The position numbers and the translations under genes were made by a program. Positions 43,499-55,869 of a stretch of DNA of 64,000 bases are shown one piece after another. The DNA is from Artemisia argyi (lineage: Eukaryota > Streptophyta > Magnoliopsida > Asterales > Asteraceae), in NCBI GenBank assembly GCA_030686995.1, contig CM060687.1:166750770-166814769 (forward strand), given 5' to 3'. Positions within the stretch are counted from its first letter, which is position 1. Every line of letters begins with the position of its first letter. Under the pieces are notes generated by a model that worked only from the letters and a program-made list of their open reading frames with translations, was not told where the DNA came from and made no database searches.

Positions 43499-46138
43499 AT
43501 GCGCACTCGTTCTTCTAGGTCAACAAGCCCTTTCCGTGAGCTTGTTAGAAATCCTCGAAGACGCCGTAGACGTTCTGCCCCAACAGCCGTATCTGAGATA
43601 CGTGCTGTTACCACAAACAAAGCTATCATGGCGGAAGACCGTCTGATGAATGAGCTTCTTCAAGCACCCATCGAGGGTTACGGAGACGCTATTGTTGTCC
43701 CAGCCATTGTGGCTGAATACTTTGAGCTCAAAACCGGGTAACTAAATCTACTAACCTCAAGCCAATTTTATGGTTTTGAGAGGGATGATCCTCATGCTCA
43801 TATTCGATGGTTTAACAAGATTACATCTACCATCAAATACAAGAACGTCCCTTCCGAAGCAGTCAAACTTCTTCTATTCCCATTTTCTCTTAAGGGGGCA
43901 GCCCGGATTTGGCTGGGAAAACAACCTCCTCGTTCAATAACATCATGGGAGGATTTAGTTACCAAATTTGTAAATGAATTTTTTCCCCCGTCCAGAACGA
44001 CAAGTCATAAAAATGAAATCATCAAATTTACTCAAAGGTTTGATGAATCGTTTGGTGACGCATGGGATCGTTTCAAAGAATTGCTTCGTCGATGTCCTCA
44101 TCATGGTTTCACTGAATTAATGCAAATTGACACTTTCTATAATGGTGTGAGTCAATCTGACCAAGATTCTCTCAATGCCTCCGCGGGAGGTAATTTTTTG
44201 AGTAAAACCACTAAAGAAGCTTTAGAAATCATTGAAAATAAGTCCAAGGTCCGCACTACACGCACAAAGCCATATAACTCCCAAGTGAGTGCTGGTCCTT
44301 CTACTTCATCTCCCGTGAGTACTTCTAGCACCGATGCTAAGATAGACAAACTCACATACGCTATTCAAGCTTTGGTTCTCTCAAACCAAAAGAAAGTCAC
44401 TTTCACACAAAACCCTTCACATGCTGAAGTAAAAAAGGTGGAAGTTTGTGTCACTTGTGGTGGCCCACATGCATACTACAACTGTACTGCCACCGATGGT
44501 AGTCCTTTTGAAGCCAATGCCTTAGCCGGTACTACAAATCAGGGAGGTAATAAATACCGTCCTCAAATGGAACCAAGTTACCGTGCTAACACACATATGG
44601 GACCACCTGGTTTCAACCAAAACCCAAATTTGCAAAATCGAAACCAGAACCAACCTCGAATGAACCAAGGTTATCAAAACCAAGGGAATTTCAATCCTGG
44701 ACAGAATCAAGGTTTCCACAATCAAGGAAACTTTAACAGAAACAATTTCAATCCGGGAAATCATTTTCAGGGAAATGGTAATCCAAATCAGGGAAATTTT
44801 CAACCACCACAAGGTTATAATCAAAATAACCGAGACCAAAATTTCCCCAACCAAACACAAGCCATTCTCCCAGCTCCACAACCATCATCTGATGAGTTGT
44901 TGAAACAGTTCATGAAAACTCAAGAAGAGACAAACAGGTTGTTGGTCAGCCAGATTTCTGAAATCAAGAAATCTTTAAATGAACAACCCTCGGGCTCTGG
45001 AAAACTTCTGAGCAACACGATCGCAAACCCGAGGGGCGATGCAAAGGCGATCACAACCAGGAGCGGAGTTTCTTATGACGGACCCACTGTTCCCACTACC
45101 CCTTCTTCTCCTTCTCCCAAGGTAGTGGAAAATAAAACCGAGGTAAATAAGGACGAAGTACTTCCTACTCATAAGGGAGGTACCCAAGATGTCCCACATC
45201 ATGTTGTCCCGAAACCCAAACCAAAACCTAGAGTTGTTTTTGAACCCAATGATATCCCAGTTGAAACACCTAAGTCCAAACCTTCTACCTCCTCTATTCC
45301 TTACCCCTCACGTTTGAGTGAGCAAAAGCTCCGCAAAAAAGCTAGTCACCAGATGGATAAATTCTTTCAAATCTTCCAAGATTTGCATTTTGACATTAGC
45401 TTCGCGGATGCTATTATTCTGATGCCCAAATTTGCATCAACAATCAAACACTTGTTAAGCAACAAGGAGAAACTGTTTGAAATGGCAAAGACTCCCTTGA
45501 ATGAGAACTGCTCAGCAGTTCTTTTAAAGAAGCTTCCCGAGAAGCTGGGATATCCTGGAAAATTTCTAATACCTTGTGTATTTCCAGGAATGGTTGATTG
45601 CTATGCCTTGGCCGATCTTGGTGCAAGCATCAACCTAATGCCTTATTCAGTTTGGAAGAAACTTTTTCTTCCAGATCTTGCTCCTACCGGCATGACTCTA
45701 GAGCTTGCAGATCGATCGATATCTCGTCCTCTTGGCATTGCCGAGGACGTGTTTGTGAAAGTAGGAAAGTTCCATCTCCCCGCTGACTTTGTAGTTGTTG
45801 ATTTCGATGCTGATCAAAGGGTCCCTCTCATTGTTGGGAGGGGATTCCTTAGAACGGGCCGTGCTCTTATCGATGTATTTGAGCAAGAAATCACCTTGCG
45901 TGTCGGTAATGAAGTTGTTACCTTTAACCTCGATCAAACCTCGAGGTACTCCTCAAATTATGATTCTGAAGCAGTTAATCAAATAGATATCATAGACATT
46001 GCTTCAGAGGAGTACTCTCAAGAATTTCTTGGTTATTCTCATAATTCTGTGAGTGGGGATTCCACTCCATCATCTGAATGTATTATTTCCGACTTTTCCC
46101 CTTCTCTCACTCCGTTTGAGGGAAGTGATTTCCTTTAG
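43499..46138 (+). pseudogene. Element A gag-protease, with nonsense codon
   Basis: One frame starts MRTRSSRSTSPFRELVRNPR and meets TAA at 43739-43741, then stays open to TAG at 46136-46138. Gag features include FYGFERDDPHAHIRWFNKI, LLLFPFSLKGAARIWLGKQP and CPHHGFTELMQIDTFYNGVS. A zinc-knuckle-like CVTCGGPHAYYNC follows (about 44446-44484), then an Asn/Gln-rich linker. The retropepsin active site is LADLGASINLMP (45610-45645), followed by VPLIVGRGFLRTGRALI. Both stops lie in frame with the rest of the polyprotein, so they are probably nonsense mutations rather than programmed readthrough. Confidence 0.85.
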
Positions 46139-48729
46139 GAAGAGGTCGAGGCCTTTCTCAAAAGTGATTCAGTTCCATCAGGAATTGATAACACTGAGAT
46201 TGATCTGGAGGGAGATATTCTTCTCCTTGAGAAATTGCTAAATCAAGACAATTCTCCTCCACTCCCTCCCGTAGAACTTCATAATGAGGAAATTAAATCG
46301 GTTGATAAAAACGATGAATTTCCTAAGGTCGAGCTCAAGGACTTACCTCCTCATCTTGAATACGCATTTTTGGAGGGTAATGATAAATTACCCATCATTA
46401 TTGCTAAAGGTTTAAGCAATGAGGAAAAGGTTGCTCTCATAAAGGTCTTGAAGTCACACAAGCAAGCAATTTCTTGGAAGCTCTCCGATATTAAGGGTAT
46501 TAACCCAGATTTTTGTACACACAAAATCTTAATGGAGGATGACTTCAAGCCCGCAGTGCAACATCAAAGACGGGTGAATCCAAAAATCCATGATATCATT
46601 AAACAAGAGGTTCTCAAACTTCTTGATGCAGGATTGATTTACCCCATCTCCGACAATCCATGGGTTAGTCCCATCCATTGCATCCCAAAAAAGGGTGGCA
46701 TTACTGTTGTCACTAATGAGGAAAATGAGTTGATTCCAACTCTGCTGGTTACCGGGTGGCGTATTTGCATTGACTATCGTAAGTTAAATGACGCCACCCG
46801 CAAAGACCACTTTCCGGTGCCCTTTATGGATCATATGCTTGAGAGATTTGCAGGAAACGAGTACTATTGTTTCCTTGATGGTTTCTCAGGATACTTTCAA
46901 ATCCCCATTGATCCATCAGATCAAGAAAAGACTACCTTTACATGCCCTTATGGAACCTTTGCTTATAGATGTATGCCTTTTGGCTTATGTAATGCTCCAG
47001 GTACGTTCCAGAGGTGCATGATGGCCATATTTACCGACATGATCGGTAAAACCATGGAGGTCTTTATGGATGACTTCTCGGTCATTGGGGATTCATTCAA
47101 AACATGTCTCACCAATTTAGAAAACATGCTTAAAAGGTGTGAAGACACCAATCTATGTCTAAATTGGGAAAGGAGTCATTTTATGGTCAAAGAGGGCATT
47201 GTCCTCGGCCATAAGATTTCCAAGAATGGAATTGAGGTTGACAGAGCTAAGGTTGATGTCATTGCTAAATTGCCTCACCCTACTACCGTCAAAGGTATTA
47301 GGAGTTTCTTGGTCATGCCGGTTTCTATCGTAGATTCATACAAGATTTCTCTAAAATCTCCCGGCCTATGACTCATCTCCTCGAGAAGGATACTCCTTTT
47401 ATCTTCTCACCAGAGTGCATCGAAGCTTTTGAAACATTGAAGAAAAAGCTTACTGAGGCACCCATTCTTGTTGCCCCCGACTGAGATTTACCCTTTGAGC
47501 TCATGTGCGATGCAAGTGATTTTGCTATCGGTGCAGTCTTGGGGCAACGCAAAACGAAACACTTTCAGCCTATCCACTACGCAAGCAAAACTATGAACGA
47601 AGCTCAAACTCATTACACCACTGCGGAAAAAGAATTATTAGTCGTGGTGTATGCTTTTGAAAAATTTCGGACATACTTAATCTTGACCAAATGTGTAGTG
47701 TATACGGATCACTCGGCTCTAAAATATCTCTTTGCAAAACAAGATGCAAAGCCGAGATTGCTCCGTTGGGTTCTCCTCCTTCAGGAATTTGATATCATTA
47801 TTCGTGATAAAAAAAAAGGAGCTGAGAACCTGGCTGCTGATCATCTGTCCCGATTAGAGAACCCTCATCAAGATGTGTATGAGAAAAAGGAAATAAATGA
47901 AACATTTCCTCTCGAAACACTCAATGCGGATGCTTTTCGTGGAGATTCTACTACCCCATGGTTTGCTGACTTCGCAAACTACCATGCGGGTAACTTTGTT
48001 GTGAAAGGGATGTCAACCCAGCAGAAGAATAAATTCTTTAAGGATGTCAAACATTACTTCTGGGATGACCCTTACTTATTCAAAATTTGTGCGGATCAAG
48101 TCATCCGACGGTGCGTATATGGACAGGAAGCCACTGAAATTCTCAAGGCTTGCCATGCTGGACCCACTGGGGGCCATCATAGTCCTAATTACATCGCCAA
48201 AAATGTGTTTGATTCTGGATTCTTCTGGCCCACTATTTATAAAGATGCCCAGGATCTCATTAAAACCTGTGATGCTTGTCAACGTTACGGGAACATTTCA
48301 CAAAGAAATGAGATGCCACAAAATGCTATTCAAGTCTGTGAGATCTTTGATATCTGGGGCATTGACTTTATGGGGCCATTCCCATCATCTAGAGGAAACA
48401 AATACATACTTGTGGCTGTTGATTACTTATCAAAGTGGGTTGAAGCGAAAGCTTTACCCACAAATGATGCCCGAGTTGTAGTAAAATTCCTGAAATCTCT
48501 TTTTGCCCGCTTTGGAACTCCACGTGCTATTACAAGTGATCGTGGTACGCATTTCTGCAATGACAAATTTGACAAAGTCATGCAAAAGTATGGTGTAACT
48601 CACCGTCTTTCTACCGTGTATCACCCACAAATAAGTGGGCAAGTGGAGGTTTCAAACCGTGGTATCAAAAGGATACTTGAGAGGACTGTAGGAGAAAATC
48701 GTGCTGCCTGGTCGGATAAATTGGATAAC
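46139..48729 (+). pseudogene. Element A reverse transcriptase, RNase H and integrase (5' part)
   Basis: The frame continues from gag-protease. RT blocks include WRICIDYRKLNDATRKDHF, FLDGFSGYFQIPI and the catalytic FMDD (47063-47074). A one-base loss near 47312 shifts the frame after IRSFL. A TGA at 47482-47484 interrupts the start of RNase H, which continues [15 protein letters not shown] to [13 protein letters not shown]. The integrase zinc region ends CDACQRYG. The core has the three acidic positions in [16 protein letters not shown] and GQVEVSNRG. Coding sequence is cut at 48729 by element B. Confidence 0.85.
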
Positions 48730-51700
48730 TGATGAGTGTCTAAATACTCATCATTTCTATCACATTTAGACTACAAAAACATATGAAAACATACAGATTT
48801 GCCTCATAATACAGGAAATATCATCAAAATGTGTTTTTAGGTGTTATAAGTGCAAAAGGGATGAAAACTGATGAAAAACATACAAAATATACTTAATTTA
48901 CAGTTTCAATCCCTGAACTTTGACAAATTGGCAAAACTAGTCCCTGGTTACTAAAAACTTGTACAAATATCATTTTAGGTCCTTGGGATTCATAAGTTGT
49001 AAGGAAAAGTCCTTTGAAGTTATAATTCACAAAGTTACAACTTTGGTCCCTCAAGTTTGAAAAGTGTCAAAATTAGTCCCTAAGGTTTTAAAAATAAGAA
49101 AATAATCAAAATAAACCTTATACTATTCTTAAATGACATAATTGGTCCTTTGTGTTAACTGTTTGATATTTACAGGTTTAGCCCTTCAAAATCAGAAAAT
49201 TACATTAAAGGTCCCTAAAGTTTGGTGAATTTACAGAAAAGGTCCCCGGTTATTAAATATGGGAAATTATCAAATTTGGTCCTTTGGTTATTCAATATTG
49301 GCAAGATAAGTCCTTATGATAATTTTAGAAACTTACCATCTTAAGCCCCTAAAGTTTCAGCTTATTACACTTTTAGTCCTTGTGATTTATGGGCTTAAAA
49401 CCAAACCAAATCCGGACCATTTTATTATTATAACACCAAATCCTATCCTATTTCCCAGCCCAACCAACAGCCCAGTCCAACACCCCTTAAATAAAAACCC
49501 GGTCAACCCCCATTTTGACCAAACCACCCCAGTCATCCTTCCCTCCCAAAACCACCACCACTACTGTAGCATCAATACCACCCCTCCACCTCACCTGTTT
49601 CACTCCCCCTTGGCCTCCAAGATATCCTACCCACTACCCTCCACCTCCACAAACATTCCAAAACCCTTAAAAAGCTCACCACGCAATACACAGTACCCCC
49701 CAAGACTTTGGCGCCAAGTTTCACATTTAAACGGTTGAGATGATTCAGACACAATCAATGGCTAGGAATTGGTGGGAAAGGTCAAGGTGGGTCCCACAAA
49801 CTCAGAAGGTGTCTACAAAAGGGAAAAGAAGCAGAATGAAAGAATTATTAGACTAGTGTAGTGTAATTTAGTGTCGATTAGTATAATTCAACATTCTTAG
49901 TGTAATCTTAAGCCTTTGAGTAATCATTTAAGTTGTATCAGTGTATTGTAACTCTTTTTCAACAATCAATTTCCAATTTCAGTTGCTATCTCAGTTTATG
50001 TATTTTCTTTGAATTTCAAAAGTCTCAAAAAGTTTGAATGTTGTTCATTGTTGTTGTTTGTTGGTTCTATTAGCTTATATAAGCCTTGACAAAGCTTATT
50101 GATCCTTCAGAAACTATAAATTAGCAATATTCAGTTAAATAGAAAAATACCAAAAATAATTAAGAAAATATAAAGAAAATAAAAAATAGAGGGAAGAGAG
50201 GAAGAAGGATTGAGCAAGGTGTGATTTGGATTGCTTCTGGGTTAGTAGACTTGTGGAAGTCAATAGGAAGTTATCTTGTTCACTGGTTCACTCATTTATC
50301 AAGTTGGCATTATTTGTAAGTCATTTCATAAATATTTGCAATTCTTAGTTTCTGTTGTTATTATTGTTAATTTAGTGTTTAATTAAGTTTATACTAGGCT
50401 AATAATTAGTTAGGAAGCAATAGTTTGGATTAAATTAGTGTGTAGTAGTTTAAATCTCAAAACAGTCATCATAAGGTATTGTTTGGCACAGGGGTGTAAG
50501 CTGTGCATTTGTGGTATTCAGTGGCCAAATCTTACCTTGACATGTTTGCTTAGGTCCTAGTATCACTAATTAGTCATAAAAATTAGTGGTCATATTATAA
50601 AAAAGTCAAAATCCATAAAAAGATTGCTTATCTGTTAACTGTATGGGCAGTTGGCTCATAAACTCACACCATTCGCTTATTAGTTGTATCTTTAGCTTAA
50701 TTTAGGTCAATTATAGCTTATATTACCTTATTTAATCAGTTTAGCTCATTAGAAACTCAAATTAGTCAACTGTCTTAGTTTAGTTAAAAAGTCAAAATTT
50801 CATATAAGCAGAAAATCTCAATATTTCAAGGAATTATTGTGAATTTATCAAAAGGATTCAGACTTTGATCTTTGTAGGAATAATAGTCCACCACCTCAAC
50901 TTTGATTTCACACCTTCATTACATTTTTAAGATTTTTGTACTGGGCCCCACAACTGCTTAAACACACTTGCAGGGCAAGTGTGTGCTCTGTCTCAACAGA
51001 CCATAGCCAACACCACAACTTTGTGGTGGTCTTGTGACCAACTCAGTGGGCCTCATATCTCCTAATTAGCTTTTCCCAACCCCCCTCCTACCAAGGAACC
51101 TAGATTGACCTCTTGTTTGACCTGAATCACTGTGGACCCCACTTAGTTTTACCCTTGAACTCTGTCCCTATAATGTGTTGAATTTAGTTTTTGGAATTGC
51201 TTATTTGTGCTTATCAGCTTATTTGGCTAAATTTAGCTTTGACAAGTCCAATAAACTTATTTAGACCAGATTCATCCAAAGTGGGTCCCACATAAGCTCA
51301 TTTGAGCTTATTTACCTTTTCAGTCAATAAAAGTCAACTGTGGTAGCATTAAGCTTCCACAGTGCTTAATAATAAGCTCTAAATTAGTTGTTTTTACAAA
51401 AGTTGCTTATTTTTATATATAATATAGTTTTGTAAAAGAAAAATCCAGAAAATACAACATAAAAATAAGTGATAGTTTCTATTTAATTTAATTTAATTTT
51501 AATTTTCATTTTTAGATTTTAATTAAGAAAGTTGTGTTTTTATATTTTTATTAATTTCCTCTTAGGTTAAAGTAATTATAATAATTTTCTCAGATTTAAA
51601 TTTTGTCTTTTAGTATTAATTAGAATTAAAAATAGTTTTATTAATAATTAATCAATAAATAAATTTTAAATAGCATAATTAGTTTTTATACAGTAACACC

Positions 51701-52619
51701 TATATTTTATATTTTTCCTAGCTTTTATAAGTCATAAAATAATTTTAGAAATTTTCTTGTGATTTATACTTTTCATTTACTAGTTTTCATAATTTAATTA
51801 GTGTAATTGGTAATTAATAAATAAATAAGATAATAACTAGTAAACTAGTTTAAAAATAGATAAAATAAAGTTTTTATAATTTTTTAGGATTCCTATGATT
51901 GTTAATTAGATTTATAAAAATCTTCTTAATTATCTTAGTCTTTTTAGTATTTTTAATAATTTAAATCATATAAATAGTTAAATAATAATTAAATAGTTAA
52001 TAATTAATAATAATTAGAATAATAGTGTGAAAAATATAATTTTATTTTTAAAATAAGTTTTATAATATTTTAGACTTTTACAAAGTTTAATTTTATATTT
52101 CTAAGACTTGTTTTACATTTTCTTATTTATTAGTTAATTATTAAATAAGTAATAATAGTTATTAAATAATAATAGTTAATTAAATAATTAGTAATTATAA
52201 AATAAATATTTTAAGTTTTTTTAATTTGCATTTAAGCCCCTAAGGTTTGCAAATTATTACTTTAGTTAAATTTGTTTTTGTTTCGTACGTTTACGTAGAT
52301 TAAATTAAACGTACACGTTTTTAGTTGTTAAACGTTTTAGATATCTAGGTTTTACGTAATCATTTTAATAGTTTAATTAGGTCATTTTATTTTATAAAAC
52401 CCTAGTTAAATCACACACTCACACTTTTATTCATATCCCTGTTCATATTCACTCGATCACAAATTCGTTTCTAATAAAACATCGCACACCTCGTTGGGAC
52501 ATTACGACCCGGGGAAACACTGTATTCCACGGAAGCATTTGCCTTGAATTGTTTGACTTTTACGGTTGACCATTCACAAGTGGCTGACTAATAATCGTCT
52601 GACCGTTTGAGGCGAATCA
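48730..52619 (+). repeat. Left LTR of element B, 3.89 kb
   Basis: It starts with the terminal hairpin TGATGAGT/ACTCATCA and ends GGCGAATCA. It contains a GGTCC repeat array (about 48895-49390), a CTACAAAAGGG box near 49812 and a long AT-rich 3' half. It differs from the right LTR at roughly 25-35 positions by eye. Confidence 0.9.
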
Positions 52620-52621
52620 AA

Positions 52622-52641
52622 ATTTGGCGCCGCTGCCGGGG
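52622..52641 (+). promoter_or_regulatory. Primer-binding site of element B
   Basis: ATTTGGCGCCGCTGCCGGGG directly follows the left LTR. Confidence 0.75.
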
Positions 52642-52832
52642 AGGTTGTGCGCTTATTCTAAAGGATTTTGCGTATTAGTGATTCTGGATATACATCTATT
52701 GTATATTTACCATATTTTATCTAAACTTTTATAAAAAAAAAAAACACAAAAATATCCATCTTTACCCTCCTACCCTTTTTGATTCTTTAGCTCTTTACCC
52801 TCTATCCATTTAATTCTAACTTCTATATTCTT

Positions 52833-54821
52833 ATGGCATCTATGAACCCCGAATTCTTATTCACGCTTGAAAAGTATCAAGCCTTGTCCGAGAAACTTAG
52901 AATTCGTGTTGATCATGATGATCCATCTATCCCTATTCCCTCTCCAGTGAGGGAAATGGAACGAGAAACCAGCGAATTGCCTAATCTTCACATTTATCAA
53001 AAACAAAAACCCGAGACCATAACGGAAGTGGTGGAAATTGCTAGCTCTCAGAGCACACCACTTGTCCCACCTCCAGATTTTGTTCCTTGTGTCGGTTGTG
53101 GTGAGCCGCTTTTCGGTTTTCCATGTCGTTGGTGTACATGTGAACAATGTGGTAATGATATTCAAAACGGGAGTTGTTTGTTTTGTGGATCGAGTAATTC
53201 ATTTGCTTATGATCCTAATCAAAACTTATTCAACGACTCCTCAAATTTTTCCAACTACCCATCACATTCATACGAGCAAGAATCATATTATCCAAATCTC
53301 AATGATGCTTCGTATCAAAATACACCAAACCAGACTCAGCAGTTTAACTGTTGTGAGTACTGTGGAGGTCCACACTTTAGCTCTGATTGTCAAACAAGGA
53401 ATCCATTTCCTTGTAACAATTACGACTATTCGTTTCAAGTCCCACCTCCACAGTACCAAATGAACCAAGCAACTCCTAAAAACCAGCAAGACCCTTGTCT
53501 AGAGGTTCTTGAAAAACTTAAAAACCTTAATGAGGAGTTGGCTAATATGTTGCTTCGCCATGATCCAAGTTCTTCTTGTGTATATTGTGGGGGTCCACAT
53601 AATGATGATCAATGTCAACCTTCCGGTTTTGACACATCCACACCCCCACAATTTCCACTCATTCAAAATTCTCGTGATAAATCTATCGCAGAATTACTTG
53701 CTGAAGAACGAGATTCTGGGAAAAGCATGGAAGATTTAATTGCTGAGCAAAGAGTAGCCAAAATACGTGCCAATATTCGCTATGCTACTTTTTATGAGTA
53801 CGATGATGACAGTGATGATGATGATAACATTGTTATCATTCAAAAAGATTCATCGAGTTCATCAGTTGAGACTTCTTCCATGGAAATACAGGGAGAAAAT
53901 AATATAACTGAATCACCAGCAACAGAAATAATGGAACTTATAGACTCCATTACTGCTAGTCCTTCTCAGCTCCCTCTGTATGATGTTATCACACCCGAGG
54001 TTCCGACTCACTCTCTGAGCATGGGGGACGAGCATCTTGACACAATTCCTGCAAAGGAATCTGACGAATTCATAAAGTCTAGTGTTGAGAACCTTGTCCC
54101 AATCCCAAGTGAGTCATAGGGAATTCTTGATCATATGTGTGATATTCCTTCCACCCATGATAATCCAAATGAACAAATTGAGACTGTCTCTGATTCCAGT
54201 AATGATTGTTTATCTTATGGAGACATCGAATTTGTTGATGCATCACTTCCCGAGTCTAATGTTGACTATCTTCTTGAAGAGTTCGCTGATGAACTCTCTC
54301 ATATGGATCCCATCCCACCAAAGGATGAAAATGAAGTCTTTGACTTTGAAGCGGATTGGAGAGAGTTAGAATTCTTACCTACTCATGATCCTTCGATTGA
54401 ACTCACTCAGATCAATCCACTTCCTCCGGAAAGTGAAAATGATTTGGATGAATTCGAAGCTTTTATGAATGAAGATAGCTCAATTTCATACGAAGTTGAT
54501 GATAACTATCTTGATCCCGAGGGGGACATTCTTTTTCTAGAAAGTTTGTTAAACGAAGATCCACTTCCCCCTCTTACACCCAAACAACTTCATAATGAGG
54601 AAATCAAATCAGTTGAGGAAACTGATAAATTTCCTGAGATCAAGCTTAAGGACTTGCCTCCTCCACTTGAATATGCATTTCTTGAGGAGGAAGTTCTTAT
54701 CTTAATTGCTATTCAGATCTCCCTACTTTCCTTCACCTACCAGGTGATTTCTCCTATTCTTCACTCCTTCGGGAATGAGGACACTATCTTTGACCCCGGC
54801 ATTCTCATTTATAAATTTTGA
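52833..54821 (+). pseudogene. Cys-rich gag-like ORF of element B, one internal stop
   Basis: The frame starts MASMNPEFLFTLEKYQALSE and is open to a TAG at 54117-54119, then in the same frame to 54821 (662 codons in all). Residues 86-118 hold a dense cluster (CVGCG, CRWCTCEQCG, CLFC), probably zinc ribbons. Two knuckle-like motifs follow: CEYCGGPHFSSDC (174-186) and CVYCGGPHNDDQC (249-261), the same CxxCGGPHxxxxC type as in A gag. The acidic C-terminal part ends with DLPPPLEYAFLE, which in A lies just before RT; after it the sequence diverges, so the polymerase was deleted there. No capsid core, protease, RT or integrase is present. Its role is unknown; nucleic-acid binding is plausible. Confidence 0.75.
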
Positions 54822-55050
54822 GCCAGATGTCATTATGTCTCATCGGAGTGGAACTTTCACGTGCTTCAAATATTTATCCAAATATCTTGAATGAAAGTCC
54901 GATTGAGATTATCTCTTCCACATCATGCTTCCCCATGGACAAATAAACTCGGGGTCGAGTCAAGCTAGCGACTCGGTAATCAAAAACAGTAGCATGTACA
55001 TAGGTTTTCACCCATGTTTCACCCTAGTGTGGGGGAGATACCCCACATGT

Positions 55051-55143
<93 letters not shown>

Positions 55144-55869
55144 GTAAATATAGTGATAGCTTCTATTTAAGAAGTTTTATCTAAAAAAATAATTGTATGT
55201 ATATACATCTTAAATAAAGGCTAATGAATATTTTTCTTCTTACGTTCTAAGTGTCGGTTTAACACCCGGTATTTTGAATATTGAGGACAATATTTAGTTC
55301 TAAGTGTGGGGGGAGATTCGTTATTCTAACGAATTTAAACACATGTTCTATCAAGAACCCCCATTTTAGCCCAAATTTTAAAATTTTTTCTCACTTAGAA
55401 CGCAATAAATGGTATCAATCCTCCATGTCTAACCCACAACAGGATTGGCTAATCCAGGAGCAAACGGTTCTTGGTAAAGATAACTCAAACCCGTTTATGG
55501 CTTGCAATTTGCCAAAAATTGTATGGTTCCTCAACTCCCCATATCCCATAAAGCGAATGAGTTGGCTAGCCCGCAAGATTATGGCTTGTGGTAAAGGCCG
55601 TGGAAAAACCATAATTGGTAATCAGCTCACCAAGATGTTGACTATTCCATCAAGAGTTGGCTAGTCCAGAAGCAAACGGCTTTTGGTAAAGACAAATCAA
55701 ATCCGTTGACAGCTGGTGATTTGCTCAAAATCACACGGTTATCAGGTGTGCCACAGTTCTTACACCTGGCTACTCCAGAAGTGATGGCTTTTGGTAAAGA
55801 GTTTTTCAAATCCATTAAAGTTTTTCTCAATAGATTGCTAGGGACTAGCAATAGTTTAGTGTGGGGGAT
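54822..55869 (+). other. 3' noncoding region of element B
   Basis: It contains a hairpin TGTGGGG-GAGATA-CCCCACA (about 55028-55047), a (TA)n tract, and four degenerate units of about 100-115 bp beginning near 55443, 55559, 55655 and 55766 (GTTGGCTAGTCCAGAAGC type). Several AGTGTGGGGG motifs are present; the last (55857-55868) abuts the right LTR and is the probable polypurine tract. Confidence 0.7.
55056..55140. repeat. (TA)n microsatellite in element B
   Basis: This is a TA dinucleotide run of more than 40 units. Confidence 0.95.

Noticed and set aside
46136..46138. Programmed readthrough stop between protease and RT of element A
   Set aside because: Several other nonsense codons and a frameshift occur in the same copy, so decay is the simpler reading.
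49316..49738. Proline-rich 140-codon ORF (copy at 56456-56809) and its minus-strand counterparts
   Set aside because: It lies wholly inside the element B LTRs, and frame differences between the two LTR copies show no constraint.
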